Assembly: GCA_003210285.1 (NCBI GenBank)
Contig: QCVS01000008.1
Span: 22,525 to 86,524 of the forward strand
DNA: 64,000 nt
Direction of reading: 5' to 3'
Origin: Prochlorococcus sp. AG-686-J21
GTDB lineage: Bacteria > Cyanobacteriota > Cyanobacteriia > PCC-6307 > Cyanobiaceae
Made by a program: the position numbers and the translations under genes. The notes beneath the pieces were generated by a model, which was given only the letters and a program-made list of their open reading frames with translations, did no database searches and was not told the origin of the DNA. Below, piece after piece: positions 63,938-64,000 of the stretch (positions are counted from its first letter, which is position 1; every line of letters begins with the position of its first letter).

Positions 63938-64000
63938 ATGAAAAGTATAAAAATTGAATTTTCAAAATATGAGTCAGTAGATTCATTATGGTCTGAATTG
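63938..64000 (+). CDS. Start of a further gene (truncated by the window)
   Basis: An open frame from ATG 63938 runs to the end of the window: MKSIKIEFSKYESVDSLWSE and one more residue. Too little is present to assign a family. The 43-bp gap to the previous gene suggests the same transcript. Confidence 0.4.
   Translation, partial: MKSIKIEFSKYESVDSLWSEL

Overview
The window is very AT-rich, gene-dense bacterial chromosome and reads as a marine picocyanobacterium of the Prochlorococcus type. The evidence is Psb28, cyanobacterial-only families (PAM68-like, DUF1816, DUF1830, DUF2862, DUF3082, DUF3288, DUF3303), many single-helix mini-proteins, short intergenic gaps and a urease-Urt urea block beside a glucosylglycerate gene set. 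I infer a low-GC (high-light-type) lineage from base composition only. No insertion sequence, prophage, CRISPR array or rRNA operon was seen. The only tRNA found is tRNA-Pro(GGG).

Layout. 1-30 kb is mostly housekeeping: the end of mnmH, psb28, an AI-2E-type permease, pdhB-secD-secF, ispE-rsmA, rlmH, an SOS-type umuD-umuC operon with a LexA-like operator and a trailing HExxH protein, dnaG, ruvA, rpsO, dnaE, gatA, an RlmB-type methyltransferase with a hexad-repeat N-terminus, mini-RNase III, a STAS-domain gene without a normal start codon, carA, trpD, a lipid/multidrug ABC exporter, msrA, tRNA-Pro and uppP.

30.2-35.1 kb holds a compact glucosylglycerate metabolism set. gpgS faces an operon of a GH13 sucrose/glucosylglycerate phosphorylase, a HAD phosphatase and a glycerate kinase; together they could make, dephosphorylate, phosphorolyse and recycle this compatible solute. 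35.1-45.4 kb is a complete nitrogen-scavenging block: urease ureABC with accessory genes ureDEFG, then the urea ABC transporter urtABCDE. A strong hairpin separates urtA from urtB and an imperfect NtcA-like site lies upstream of urtA.

45.4-64 kb is accessory in character. It has many small genes of unknown function, an ABC-2 exporter, a TSUP permease, an HNH endonuclease, a phosphoribosyltransferase plus deoxyribosyltransferase pair, rpsU, a helix-hairpin-helix protein, a uridine-kinase-like protein, an FAD oxidoreductase next to a possible MetF-like protein, a peptidase S51, a GNAT, several tiny one-helix proteins, and two orphan terminators that suggest small RNAs. Several real genes here (rpsU, the STAS gene, and about a dozen proteins under 60 residues) were located by direct translation of the sequence.

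All functional assignments come from reading motifs and family resemblance by eye; no database search was run.
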